NCBI GenBank assembly: GCA_030762895.1
Contig: CM061070.1
Span: forward strand, 105,487,054 to 105,551,053
DNA length: 64,000 nucleotides
DNA from: Sophora flavescens
Taxonomy: Eukaryota > Streptophyta > Magnoliopsida > Fabales > Fabaceae
Direction: 5' to 3'
Position 1 is the stretch's first letter, and each line of letters opens with the position of its first letter. The notes beneath the pieces are model-generated. The model did not search any database, was not told the origin of the DNA, and worked only from the letters and a program-made list of their open reading frames with translations. The translations under genes and the position numbers were made by a program. Shown piece by piece: positions 43,533-55,939 of the stretch.

Positions 43533-45653
43533 ATGGCACCATCATAGCATCTCTCTTCAAAAGAAATAGCTGATAAGTACAACATGAGGCTCTCTGATGT
43601 GGAGAAAATCCTGGATGGAAAGACCGTGGACCTCCAACAGATGAAGAAATGAGGAATGGATGTCACAGAGGAGTTGGAATACTCTAAGTGGACCTCCTTC
43701 TTTGATCTAAAGGAGCTGGTTCATCCCAAGCTTGTCAGAGACTTCTGGACAAGTGTTGTGGTTCTCACCAGCAAGCTTGATGGAACCAAGAGCTTTCGTG
43801 CTCGAGTGATGGATACCATTCTTCTCTTCCCCGTCAGCTCTCTGGAGCTCGTCACCAAATGCCCTAGAATTGGCACTGCTTTCAGGCCTGAGTGGGAGAA
43901 TGAGGTGGGAACAGAGAATGTTAACATTGCTCTATATGGTTTTCCTAACACTAAGAACTTGAAGCCCGTGTGCATGGTGGTGAAGTGCAGATTCATGCAC
44001 AAGCTGCTGCTGGAATGCGTGATACCTAGGAAAGGATCACGAGACAGTGTGACCAAGATGGATAGGTTTGCCCTGTACCACTTGATTCACAAAATCAAGG
44101 TGGACATCAATGTCCTAATCTACATCTACCTTGATCACTGATCAAGAGCACCAAATTGCAGTCCTATCCCTATAGAATGTTGTTGACAAGACTCTTCAGA
44201 AACAAGCTGTTTGTTCCCAGTGATGCCCACTTCATAGACATGTCCTTTCTTATTGACAGGAATAAATTGTCTATTATGAACATAGAGGGTATCCCTTTAG
44301 ATGATGAGGAAGAGGAAAAGAAGGAAAAGAAAAAAAAAAAAGAAGCCTGCTGCTGGGCAGAAGCTGAAGGAGGAACCAGTGGTCTCCACTGATGAGTCAG
44401 AGATGCCTATCTTTGAAAGAATCTGGAAGCCTGCTGTAAAGGTGGCCAGACAGGACCAGAGGCTTGCTTTGGAGAAGCCATCAGTCTCTGCTGAGACTAC
44501 TGAGACAGTTGAGCCTCTGAGGTTCAAACTGAAGAAGCCCTCTCCCAAGAGGAAGACAAGAGATCTTGTGGCATCAGAAGCTGAGTCTGCTCACTCCAGC
44601 AAAAGAAGAAGACTGGTGAAGACCTTTCCCATGGTCAGACAAGTGGAGTCTGGACCTAGGAAAGAGGAAGTATCTACTCAGGGGGAGCAGACAACAAGAC
44701 CCTTGGAGAAGCCCAAGGAGAAGAAGACTCTCGATTTGGGACTCATTCCCATAAAGAGAAGGTCTGGCTACCCAGTGCCTTTTGTGGCATTTCCTGAAAG
44801 GGTAGAAGTTCCTGCAAAAGATCAAGCTGCAGAGGTTGAGGTTGCTGCTGCAACTGTTGAAAACTTATCTGTTGGGACACAGACAGTTGTCCACCCTGAG
44901 GTTGACATTCTGTCTCCTTCTATGTCAAGGAAGAAGCTGAAGCTGTCAGAAGATCAGCTGGTCCTATCATCCATCCCTTCCACACCATCTTCTTCCTCTC
45001 ACCAAGGTATCCTGAACCCTTCTGTTTCTCCTCCACCTGCTTTATCTGTCCAACCCCTATTGTCTTGTTCATTAGAACATTGGCAAGGACTCACTATCCT
45101 GCCTCTGTTGTAATGTTACCTAATAGGTCTAGGTACTTCTTTTTGTTAGTAACAGGATCAAACTCTTTCTTTTGTCATATTGATTCCTTGTTACCCTTAC
45201 CTCCTTCTGTCTTAGCCCAACAACCTCTTCCCCCCTCCTATCTAGTTAAGAGTCACCCTTATGTCTTTGTAGGAGAGACTTTCTTGTGTCTTCTCATCCT
45301 CTGATACTGACCTTGCCAGAATCAGACCTCTGTTCAAGTTAACTTTTCTCCCATTCTTTTACTATAGAACCCTTCATCAACTTGTCTTTCCCCGTATTTC
45401 CTCACCCTTCTATGTGCCCAAGGTACCTCCTATCTTAGCCTTGCCCTGGTACTTAGACCAGTCTCCTGCTTCAACTAGTCTGACTATAGAAGCCTCCACT
45501 CCTCAGATGGTGGATTTATATAGCTTCAACTTGCTTCAGGCTCAGCTAGGAGAAACCAGAAGACAGCTGGATGAAGAAAGACATGGTAGGATTCTTTTAG
45601 AAAAGAGAGTATAAGCTCTATTTTTGCTTTTTAGTCAGCCTAGGTAGTTGTGT
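43533..45653 (+). pseudogene. Sirevirus B env-like ORF
   Basis: The fullest copy of this env-like ORF in the window, though broken. It starts with ATG at 43533, followed within 12 nt by a TAG, and a TGA near 43650. The globular region runs to about 44300 (EYSKWTSFFDLKELVHPKLV, FRNKLFVPSDAHF), with a frameshift near 44141. A Lys-rich acidic stretch and basic NLS-like segments follow (KKPSPKRKTRD, KRRRLVK), then a Ser/Pro region to 45113 and a C-terminal coiled coil (LLQAQLGETRRQLDEERHGR). A stop at 45613 precedes the end seen in A. Region 45114-45413 is absent from A. Confidence 0.8.
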
Positions 45654-45890
45654 GTAAATTCTGCCTTATACTGAGAAGCTTATGATGAATAAAATAAATA
45701 TTGTTTATCCTTTATCTTTTCTGTTCATAACTTTTTTGTATCTTGTTTATTATTCATTTTTGTTGTTGACAAAAGGGAGAGAAAGTAAGTAAGGTTAAGA
45801 TGATTAAATGATGTCTATGTAAAAAGTAAAAACAAGTTAAAATGTAACTTGTCTTTAAGCACATCTCTTATCATATATATAACTGATATT
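45654..45890 (+). other. Sirevirus B 3' UTR
   Basis: No ORF. A purine tract AAAAGGGAGAGAAAG lies at about 45770, matching A at 33838. The terminal tract before the LTR is eroded. Confidence 0.6.
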
Positions 45891-46479
45891 TGTTAAGTCT
45901 CTAAAATGTCTAATGTGCATTTCCCTAAGTTTTGATGAGAACTAAATATTGGTTAATGATTTAATTAATCTTCATATTGGTTGCTAACCTGTCTATCTAG
46001 TGTGCAGATTAAAACTGCAAGAATCATCCATCTGCTCATAAATGACTACCTGTCTGGATAAGTGAAAGTCAACCTGTCTGTGGACTATGATTATTGACTT
46101 CTTTCAAGATACGTCTTAAAACCTGTCTCCCCACGAGTTCCTACACTTGTCTGAGGTTAGTTGTTGAAGAATCAAGGACCAAACAAGCTTTTGTTGGCTG
46201 TCCCATCAGAAAGAGACTTGAAGCATTCTCTCCAACTCAGTCTCACGCCTATCTAGAAAAGTCAGAAGTTACTCTCTCAAGCAACCTCGGTTATCAGAAC
46301 AAAAGACCAGTTAAAGAATGCTTCCAACATGCTTTATTCCCTAGTACCTCTGGTCCTTACACGAAAAGGGAATTGTACTCAGCAAAGTACAAAAAGCTCT
46401 CTGCACAACTCTGATATAGCTGTATCATGATGCATAAAGCCATGATCATTCATGTTAAAGTACAACCAACGTTCCTATT
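45891..46479 (+). repeat. Sirevirus B 3' LTR, truncated
   Basis: It starts TGTTAAGTCTC and aligns with Sirevirus A 34155-34751. Homology stops after CAACGTTCCTATT at 46479, before any TATA box. Confidence 0.85.
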
Positions 46480-49400
46480 CAAATTCGGCCACATCACTCT
46501 AGATCCACCTCCACCACATGTTTCTCTCCTTCATCCTTGTCCATTCAATTTTGATGATGACAACGTTACAAATATCTACATATTTTCCTTACTCACTTAA
46601 CCTAGGATAAGTTACTATCAACCATGGTTATCAAAAAAAAAATTTGCCATTTGGCTCATGAAGCCCATGACCTCCTCCCTATAAATACCCCTTGTTACTT
46701 CATTTTTGTTGCTCTTTACAAGTGCTTCATCTTCACTTCATTTCCTTTCATTTATCTTCATTTCACGAACAACACCATTCCTTTCTCTTCATGAAGCAAT
46801 TCGGGCATCATCACCATTTCTTGATTCAAACATTTGTTTGATAAACCAATATGAGATCCTTAACCCTCTCCTTAATCTAAGTCTAAGCTATTTCACAGAA
46901 AGTTCCATTTTGAAGCAAAACCATTTCCTTATTCTTAAGACTCGAATTCGGCCAACATCACTTCTCCATCATCTAACAGTTTGTTTTATGAATCAACCCA
47001 TAGATCCATGATCCTCTCATCATTCTAAGCCTTTGTCATCTCACACAAAATCTCATTTTTGAGCTTTCTTTCAAAATGGGTATTTCTTGCCTAGAGGAAA
47101 CTATCGCTTGATCATCAACCATTTGGCTTGCGTTAAGTGATTCAAGCCTTGATTTCCTTTCTTTAGATATGTCTAAGCCTAAGCGTATAACCTTTTTGTA
47201 TTGTGGTTTGATTTTGCTAGGTTTTGTTGTATCAAACTGTGAGCACATCTAGGAGACCAACCAACCTTTGCTTGATTTTGAGTGATCTACAAGAGGTATG
47301 GGGGAGATTACTACTATCCTACCTTTATGTAGATATGTATGTGATTTATATTGTTTTTGTGTTGTCTTGAAACCCTAAAAGTTAGGGTTATGTCTTTGTG
47401 TGTTTGTGAGCTTCTAAGAGGACTTGGTGTAATAATTATGTGGTGTATGTTGTGTGATGAAAATTTATGGATGATAGGCTTATTTGATGCATGATGGTTA
47501 AAAGAAAATTGGTTGTATGCTTACTTGTTCATTGAAAGATAATATGTGGAATATGCTAAATAATCATGCCATGATTTAGTGTTTGAATACATGAATATGC
47601 ATGATGCTTTGAGATTGATTGATGAAGATAAATTCTTCATTTGTGTTGGACATGGTTTCGGCCATGATGAGAAAAAATGATATGAGAATCTTAAGGATTA
47701 AAATCATGAAATCTTATAAGTATTTCAAGTTTTTAAAAGAGTAACAAAATCAAGAAAAATCACTAAGTTTAAAAAACTGTTTTTAGGGCAGTATACACTG
47801 CCTTTTCCATTTTTAAGGACTGCCTTATTCTATTTTATATGATCCAAAATTGGTTTGAATTGAATTGCTTAATTATATTGAAAGCTATGGGATTTTAAAG
47901 AAATAATGACTAATATGCAAATTCTGAGAATTTCAGGGACTGTTTTGAAAATAATATTTTTAACTATTGCGATGATAGTCCTTAATGATATAAGACCATA
48001 GAAATTGGTTTGGTGTTAATTGGATTAATACATAAAAAGATATAAGCTTTTTAGTAAACAAGGACCTTTTTGCAAATATTGTAAAATGTGGAGCAGAAAT
48101 GTAATTTCTGTAAAGTTTATGAGAACTGGAAAAATATTTCTATAGAAGTTGGTTTGGTATGATTTGAAGTTATAAACAAAAAGTTATAAGGTTTTAAGTA
48201 TATATGGATCTTTTTGCAAATAATGAAAGTCTAGGGACTAAAATGCAATTTTCGAAAATTTATGTAACTGAACAGTTAGAAACTGTTTTTCATACCTATC
48301 AAAGTGTTCTAAAACTCCAAAATGGGTTAGAGTTAAAAATCATTGAAAAAAGACTTGCACGATTTACAAAATTAACGACGTTTGGTCGAGTTTTTAGGAA
48401 TTTTGTATAAATGGTGAGAAAGAGGTAAAATTAATGTTTCAACATCCTAAAATGAGTATTATAACTTATCAAAGTTATATATTTGAGGTGAAGAATCATA
48501 TTTTCAAAAGTTTGACTTTTGAGCCTAAATTCAGTAAAAAGCGGCGAAACAGTCGTTAAGCGTTTTTAAAGATTTTCGAGAAATGGTTTGGAGGAATTTG
48601 GTACTAATGTATTTTGATGGAGTCTGATTTCAAAATGGTTTGGCTTTAACCAAATGTTTTGGTTTTAATACAAAAAGAATTTTATTCCGTAAAGACGAGT
48701 ATTTACAGTAAAATGCAAAACCTAAGTTATAAATGACTTAGTGAACATATGAACTAAATAGTTTATGACTTATGGTGAAGCAAGACCATTTGTCATAAAT
48801 TATGGATAATTCCATATCCATACTTCCATAATACTTAATGACAAAGAGTATTTTAAGGTTACTTGCTCGACAAGTAATTCCGTTCGAGAATGGACTTAAA
48901 GAGGTATAATGAGTTGGTACGAACGACCAACCTTCATAATATACTAAATCGTTGAAACATGGATAGACCAATGAGGAATCCTAAATCTTGTTCAAGGATT
49001 CACGGGTTGGTATTATCTTGCCTCTAGAATGGCTATTGATTCCGTCAAAGGAATCCCGAAGTTTATCCGGTTGATAAATACGAACGCACAAACCGTTATC
49101 GGCTTAATCCAAACGAAATTGTAAGTAAGGCCTTTGTGCCTAGGAAGCAGGCTGACATGCTTTGTGCGCATGTGGACATGCTAGTGACGATCTTCAATGG
49201 TCTTGGTGATGGTCAGGGTAGGAAGGCCACAAATGTCCAGTTGGTGATTCTTCTGGTTGTGGTGTTTCATGCAATACATTGACGTCTACTACTAGATGCT
49301 AGACGTACCAGGTTATCGAGAATGTTTCACAATCAGTTCTAATTCTATATATGGCTGTTACTATTGATTCACACGAGATGCCTATTTTGGCAGTTGTGAA

Positions 49401-50300
49401 ACATCGAGCTCTAACCACTCCTTCTGAATGTTCTATTAAGCTCCGGAGTTAGGGTCAGATCTTCCTTGAGGTTGTGTAGGAATAGGACTATGCAGTTTCA
49501 ATCAGTTATCTCCATTCTCGAGTCTCGACGAATTAACAGCATCTGATGTGTTTTGATAAACTTGTTGTGTGTGGATATTGTTTACTTCGGGTATGTGTGG
49601 ATTTACTGTTAATCATTTGGTTGTACTATGATATGTAGGTTGTCATATGTATGTGAGTCATATCACTGCATGCCTGCCTTATGTGTAAGATAAATGGAAA
49701 TCTCACCTCCTTATTTTGATATTGCCTATGTCGGCCGGCTATGTGCCTTCTGTATTCTTGAGAAGATTGAGACGTCAAGATGTCCCTTGGCTGACGCATC
49801 GTAGAGATTGAGGTTCGAGCATGCGGACAATATGTCGGAGTTTCTAGTGGACGTCTTCCAGATTATCGATAGTTTGTAGATCATGTTTTTCCTCTTGGAA
49901 GACGAAAGGGCTTAGTCCAAGAGTTACTTTTGTAGTGACTCTAGTAGTGTCTTTTACGACGACATCGGTAGTGGACTCAAATAGATTTTCCACTAGATCT
50001 CGTCAGTTGGGTTTGTCTTTCTCACGATGTACGAGAGAGGATTGTCTTTCATATTTTAGTTTGGCCAGCTTGGGGGTCTGAGAGTTAGTGTTATCGTTAA
50101 TGGAGCTGTGACTCCAAGTATCTTATATTTTAGGAGCCGCGTCTCCATATCTTTATACTGGATCAGTATATTTCTATAATTTCTATTTATGAGTTGGGTT
50201 GGGTATCATGTAAATTATTTACGAACTTATGACCCTAATTATGATAATGGAATATTTTATTATCCATTCATCTAAATCAAGGTAGTTATGTTTATAACTT
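46480..50300 (+). repeat. Unassigned noncoding region, possibly a long gypsy LTR
   Basis: About 3.8 kb with no supportable gene. A TATA box (CTATAAATACC) at about 46679 is followed by a T/C-rich leader, then long rambling AT-rich sequence full of near-repeated phrases (for example 47940-48480). This resembles the U3/R/U5 of very long Ty3/gypsy (Tekay-like) LTRs. 49135-49300 reads as a short open stretch (FVPRKQADMLCAH) and could be coding debris. I found no paired LTR, primer site or duplication in the window, so the call is tentative. Confidence 0.3.
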
Positions 50301-50309
50301 GCGAAAAAG

Positions 50310-50942
50310 AAAAAAATTACCCCATTCTTTTATAGCCAATTGCTATTAGCCTATTTTTTTGTCTTAAAATGTCACTTACGATGTAGCGTTCGAGAAGGGT
50401 GTTACAAGCTAGGGCTATAGTATCCCATATTTTCGTAGCTGTGTTACAACTATGGACTTTATCATGCTCAGATCTGGCGATGGCACACATCAGATAGTGC
50501 TTAGCTTTTAGATTGAGTTGATGTTGAGTTTTCTGCTCCAGAGTCCATTGAGATGTAGGGATAGAAGTTCCAGCATCACCTCTTGGCTCAGTGTAGCCGG
50601 TTTCAATCAGCTCCCAGATATCCACATTTTGTGCATCAAGAAAAGCCATCATTCTCTTTATCCAATAGTCATAATCACTACCATCAAAGAGAGGAGGTCA
50701 GTTGATTGCTTGTCCTTCTGTATCAATGCTTGTTGGATCGTACTCCCTCAGTACTTGTTAGATGCTCAACCCCTTCAAGGATGAGCTCTGATACCAACTG
50801 AAGTTGACACAGGGAAACACAAGAAGGGGTTAAATTGTGTTTCTTAACAGTTTTCCGAAAAAGCCTTTTCTCAAATCTTTTTGCAAGCAAAATAAGATAA
50901 GTACACACAAGCAGGAAAAACCTTTTTAAAGAGTTAACAAAC
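50310..50942 (-). pseudogene. Sirevirus fragment on the minus strand: LTR end, primer site, gag start
   Basis: On the minus strand 50942-50802 is the last 140 bp of a Sirevirus C-family LTR, ending GTCAACTTCA. TGGTATCAGAGC follows, then a gag start with a stop soon after QAIN (about 50705), then VDIWELIETGYTEPRGD, LNLKAKHYLMCAIARSEHDKVH and LRQKNRLIAIGYKRMG, which ends near 50317. Both ends are truncated. The piece abuts the Tork-like fragment at 50943. Confidence 0.85.
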
Positions 50943-51206
50943 TCATATCCAAATCCCCACAGTTAGTATAATCAAAGACACTCTGTGTTGCTTGCCTGCC
51001 AGACAATCTTCACATGATTCAAGTGGCTGACCCTTGATGCTCGGAAGGTGATCTTTTACGAGAATCTCCAAGCTTTTCTCACTCATGTGACCCAACCGTC
51101 CGTGCCACAATTCTTTGCTTGCATCTTGAGCAACATTCATCTCTCCTTAGCATATCTTTCCCTACATGATGTATAAGGAGCCTTCCTTCTTTCCAATAGC
51201 AACAAT
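50943..51206 (-). pseudogene. Tork-like GAG-pre-integrase fragment
   Basis: The frame MNVAQDASKELWHGRLGHMSEKSLEIL ... ESCEDCLAGKQHRVS is the GAG-pre-integrase domain including the LWHGRLGHMS motif and the C..C of the zinc-binding site. Integrase proper is lost at 50943. It continues the protease segment beyond the solo LTR. Confidence 0.88.
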
Positions 51207-52821
51207 TGTTGGAACCAAAGTGGTTTTGGATTTAATAATCTCTAAGTTTTGATGCTAACAAAAGGATTAAATTTGCTTGACAAAGTGTTAGTTGAGATCT
51301 AACATGTGTTTTCAGTTATGCAGGAATACTTTAATATAAGTAAAGATAGGATAAGTTTTCATTAAAAAAAAACACGTCCACCCTTGTAGACGGGCTGCTT
51401 ACCGTGGTAAAGTTACTTGTTTATTTAATTTAGTAGACTGGTTTTCTTAAGTGAACGAGGCTCTAAATGTTTGCTAGATGAATACCAAAATAACTTGTTA
51501 GATACAACAATTCCAAAGACTTGATAATAAGTACGTCCATCTTGCCACGTAAGCAGACGGAAGTAATTAGTAGAAGTAAATGAACTGAAAAAATAAAGTA
51601 ATCTGGTAGACGAGCTCTAACCGCCACGTCACCAGATGGAGATCTTTATAACTCATTGAGGAATAACAAGTTCGAAGACTTGATAGACAAGAGGATATGA
51701 CACGTCATCAGACGAGCAAAATAAAATATTGAACAGACTTAGTCTCTCATACAACTAAGTAAACAGAGTTCTTTTTAGACGAGCTCCATCTTAGAATGAA
51801 TTAAATGCAATCCGAATCTCTTGAATTTATTTCAAATGATTGATATTTATTTCAATAGAATATTTGTTCTCCACATTTGTTTTATCTGCTTTAATGTTTC
51901 ACCTTGTTGTAAAAGAAACATAGTGCCATCAAGAAATGCAAAAAGCAGAATCGTACAATAAGATACTGCAAAACGATCTGTACGATGACAACTTTATGGC
52001 TGAAAAAGCTGAATTATACACAAAGGAGGAACAACAAGTTCTCAAGCTACAATACTCAGAGCAGTAAGCCTCCAATTTCATGCTACCTCGATAACCAAGA
52101 GTACTATTCAGCATTGCCACAATCAATCTATAAGTTACAATGGATATCATGCATTAAATGCTATCTCTAAATGGGATTATTCAAAGTAATCGTTGAAGAA
52201 ATACAAGTGAAGAAGAAAGTCACTATAAATAGGAGACCTGAGATACTGAAACAAAAACACTCTTGACTACACAACCTTACGAGCTCAACTTTTACTCATA
52301 CTCATATTTCTTTAGAGAACAAGAGTCAGTATTTCTTAGTTTGAATATTGTGAAAATATTCATCTGATCTTAAACTGTCATATTCTCACACATAGTGAGT
52401 TAAGAAGATTAAACATTATATCTCTTTGTTAGAGTTAGAGCCTGAAGAGGCTTGGTAAGAAAGAAATACTTGTAGCCTGGAGAGGTGTTGAATACTTGGC
52501 TGTAATTTATTTTGATAATAGTGGAGAAAATCGTTCAAGTAGAAGGGACTGGACGTAGCTCTTGGTTGGAAGAGAGTGAACCAGGATAAAAACATCTTGT
52601 GTGATTTTTCTATCTCTTAACTCTTACAGCTTTATTTGTTTCTTTCTAACCGAGGGGTTTTTATATTGTTTTGTTAAAGTCTTTTTAAAAGGATCTTTTT
52701 ATTTGTGCTTGCTTCTGTTTCTAATCTCCTTGAGTGCAAAAATTGTTTTAAAGGTTGTTTTCGAAAATTATTAACAAACACAATTCAACCCCCCTTCTTG
52801 TGTTTGCCTATGTCAACTTCA
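51207..52821 (+). repeat. Solo LTR of the Sirevirus C family
   Basis: It starts TGTTGGAACC and ends GTCAACTTCA, 1615 bp, with a perfect duplication ACAAT at 51202-51206 and 52822-52826. A TATA box lies at about 52225 and the hairpin AGCCTGAAGAGGCT at 52439-52452. No internal region is present, so LTR-LTR recombination removed the body. It is inserted in the protease/pre-integrase region of the Tork-like remnant. Confidence 0.95.
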
Positions 52822-52826
52822 ACAAT

Positions 52827-54030
52827 CATGCTTCTTCTACCGAGTTTCCATCTACCAGCACCAAATTGGTTTATCATCCCAGCTTTGTCTAACTTTCCTG
52901 CTGAGATAAGGTTCAGACGCATATCTGGAACATGTCTTACCTCATTCAGCACGAGCTTGTTTCCATTCTTAGTCATCAGAGTAACTTCACCAATGCCAAC
53001 AATCTTGCTTGTAACATGGTTGCCCATCTTCACGATACCAAAGTCTCCTCTTTGATATGATGAGAAGAATCCTTCATGAGGAGTAACATGGAAGGATGCA
53101 CCTTAGTCAATTATCCAAATGCAGTCATCATATGAAACATTTAGATAGCTCTCCTCTCCAATAAGCAATACATCAACGTCTGAGGCCACTGCAGCAGTCG
53201 GTTTATCTTCCTTCCTCTTCGGTTCAATCTGGTCAGGGTGGACTGTTCCAGCCTTCTGATCTCTCTTCAAGAATCTGCGCTCGGACCTCTTGTGGCCATG
53301 TTTTCCACAGTAAAAGCAACTCATATCTTTAGTGTGAGACTTGGATCTTCCACGTGATTTCTCACGGCCTCCTCTGTTATGGTTTCAGCTTTTTGCTCTA
53401 TTTTGAACATTGTTGGCTTCGAACTGATTGTTCAAGCCCCTTTACTTTCGCCTTGATTCTTCTTTTAGCAGACTGTCTGTCACAGCACCCATACTAAGCT
53501 TTCCTTTAGGAGCAGAATTACTAAGAGTGACAACCAATGTGTCCCAACTCTCAGACAGAGAACTGAGAAGTAGAAGAGTCTGCAACTCATCATCAATCTT
53601 CATTTCTATCTTCGTCAGCTTATTCACAATTCCTTTGAAGTTGTTCAAATGCTCTATCATATTTTGACCATCCGTATACTCCAACTTCACCAATCGTCAG
53701 ACAAGATGAGCTTTGTTCCTGGGCGTCTTCTTTGGAATCAATGATTCAAGTTTTGTCCATAACTCATATGCATTGGTATGAGTTGATACATGCTCGAACA
53801 AGCTTCGATCAATTTATTTCCGAATCATAGTTATCGCCTTCCGATTCCGGAGCTCCCAATCTTTGTCAGTCTTCCCCTCCGGCATATCCTTCTGGGTGAT
53901 TGTATCATGCAGATCCTTGAAATATAAATGATCTTCCATCATCGGCTTCCAATAGGAATAATTTTCTGCAGTTAGCTTGAACATATCTCTGTCAAGAGTG
54001 ATACCGCCCTCCATCTTGAATCACACAGGA
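52827..54030 (-). pseudogene. Tork-like gag, zinc knuckle and protease
   Basis: On the minus strand gag starts at 54014 (MEGGITLDRDMFKLTAENYS). A stop follows after AITMIRK near 53814, then the UBN2-type gag core (EHLNNFKGIVNKLTKIEMKIDDELQTLLLLSSL), a knuckle CFYCGKHGHKRSE with the last Cys lost (about 53310), a protease region with CIWIIDQGASFHVT-type sequence near 53110 where the D-S/T-G triad appears as DQGA, and NEVRHVPDMRLNLISAGKLD (about 52950). Gag would form the particle and protease would mature it. At least three stops are visible. Confidence 0.85.
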
Positions 54031-54512
54031 TTATAACTCCCCTAATCTATCGAGCTCTGATACCACTGTTGGGAAATACCAGAACAACTTCCCTCTCTAT
54101 GTGATTTAAGATGGGCAATAATAAAAGTAAATAGAGTAAGAGTATAAGAATCACACCAAGAATTTTTAACGTGGAAAACCCCTTCAACGTGAAAGGGAAA
54201 AACCACAGGATCTAATCCAGCAAAATATCTCCACTACTGAAAAGTAGGATTACAATGTTTCTCTCTTGTACAAGAGGATCTCTCTCAATCTCACCCAACT
54301 AGGATGTTATACAATATCTCTCGACTCTCACCAAGTATGGTGGAAATGCAACTCTCTCTTTCTCTCAAAGAGGATTACAAGAACTCTCTCACTCTATCAC
54401 TCTTGAAGATGATTTCTCTCACTTGGATGGGATGTTTCAACTCTTCACAAGCCCTCCTATTTATAGTGGAGGAGTGTGGCTTCGTACATGAATGTGAGAT
54501 AGTGGATATTAA

Positions 54513-55264
54513 GGGCTCGTTTGGTAGTCGGGATATGATAAGAACGGATAGGGTAAAGAACATGATAGGAGTAAGATAGGATATGAGCATGATAAGTTGT
54601 TATCTTATCCGACGTTTGGTGTCCATCAGATAACCAACCGAGTAACATTGTAATTTTAATATAAATTTTAAAATTTTTTGTTTTTATTCTAAATGTTTTC
54701 ATATTTTATTAGATTTATTTTTTTATAATTTTCATTTTTTAAATTATATAAAAAGACAAAATTATCCTTGTGATAAAATTACATATGATTTTTTAAATTT
54801 ATGAATATTGTCTAAATTCAATTTTTTTATAATTTTAAATATTCATTTTGAGTTTTTAATTTACTTATAGTTAAATTGTTAGAATATTTATTTTATATTT
54901 TTCATTTTTTAAAATAATATAAAATAACAAAATTAGCATTGTGATAAAATAAAAACAAATTTAAGATTAATTATTAATATATTTATTATTTTAAATATTT
55001 ATATTTTACTAACCTTTTTTTAACCGTGTTATATTTTATTATATTTTAAAATATTATTTTATTATACTTTAAATTACCTTATCCTATCATGTTGAGTTCT
55101 AACCCAACTCCCCCCTCATAATAGAATTTTAACTAGATGGACAGGATATGATAGGTGACATGATTGACTTATTTTATCTTGTTGGCTCGCCAAACAATAG
55201 TTTCAGACAGGATATGATAGCTTATTCTATCATGTCTCTCTTATCCTGACCATCAAACGAGTCC
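54513..55264. mobile_element. Tourist-like (PIF/Harbinger) MITE
   Basis: Inverted ends GGGCTCGTTTGGTAG and, on the complement, GGACTCGTTTGATGG, continuing with related GATA-rich sequence. A TAA duplication lies at 54510-54512 and 55265-55267. 752 bp, very AT-rich inside, no coding capacity. It is inserted in the Tork-like LTR. Confidence 0.8.
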
Positions 55265-55305
55265 TAATTGTTTTCACCTTTCCAAGAGTATTGATTCCAT
55301 CAATG

Positions 55306-55939
55306 TAGGGGTGTTTATATCCAAACCGATCCAAAATAAAATCGAAAACCGATCCAAAAAAATCGAAAACCGATGTCTATTAGATTTTTTTGGATCTTTT
55401 TTGTGAAAACCGATCGAATTGGATTTTGGACTCCTTTTCTCAAACCGAACCAATCCAAATCAAACAGCATATATAAAATTTAATATATATTTATTCAATT
55501 TTTGTTATTATGGATTTTTTATTTGTTGGTTTTTTTCCTAATAATACTTACTAGTTTGATTTGATATAATTTTTTACTAATTATATGTTCCAAACATAAA
55601 AAAAAAAAAGATGTTACGGAACTAGTTGATGATGATATTTATTTATTGGTACATATTTTATAAAATGTTATTACATGAATATATAAACAAGTATATACAA
55701 GTTTAAGATTTTTTTCAATTTAGCTTGTAATTTTGAATTTTGTCATATAACATAAATATGTAATGATGTGTCGGTAAAAACCGAATCAACCGAATCGATC
55801 TAAACCGCATTTAATCGGATTGGATTTGATTTTTTTAAGGAAGCCATCAAAACCGAATCGAACCGCATGCACTTTTTATCTTTAGATCGGATGATTTTTT
55901 ATCTCAAAATCGATCCAAACTGAATTGCAAACATCCCTA
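55306..55939. mobile_element. hAT-like MITE
   Basis: Ends TAGGGGTGTTTATAT and, on the complement, TAGGGATGTTTGCAA. 8-bp flanks CATCAATG (55298-55305) and TATGAATG (55940-55947) match at 6 of 8 positions. The interior has many AACCGATCC/AACCGAATC motifs near both ends. No ORF. Confidence 0.75.

Larger units (their letters stand above)
42602..46479 (+). mobile_element. Sirevirus B, 3' part (host of Sirevirus A)
   Basis: RNase H end, spacer with TATA box, env-like ORF, 3' UTR and the start of the 3' LTR (45891). It is closely related to Sirevirus A along its length. Its left edge coincides with the end of A's LTR, so its 5' part should lie on the other side of A, outside the window. At 46479 its LTR similarity to A stops abruptly and I find no continuation downstream. 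Confidence 0.85.

Noticed and set aside
47036..48971. Short ORFs in the orphan region (47036-47248, 48204-48410, 48738-48971)
   Set aside because: Short, without recognisable domain, and scattered on both strands in AT-rich DNA.
49135..49300. Possible integrase-like debris (FVPRKQADMLCAH and following)
   Set aside because: Only one short frame is open and no catalytic or zinc-binding motif could be aligned by eye.
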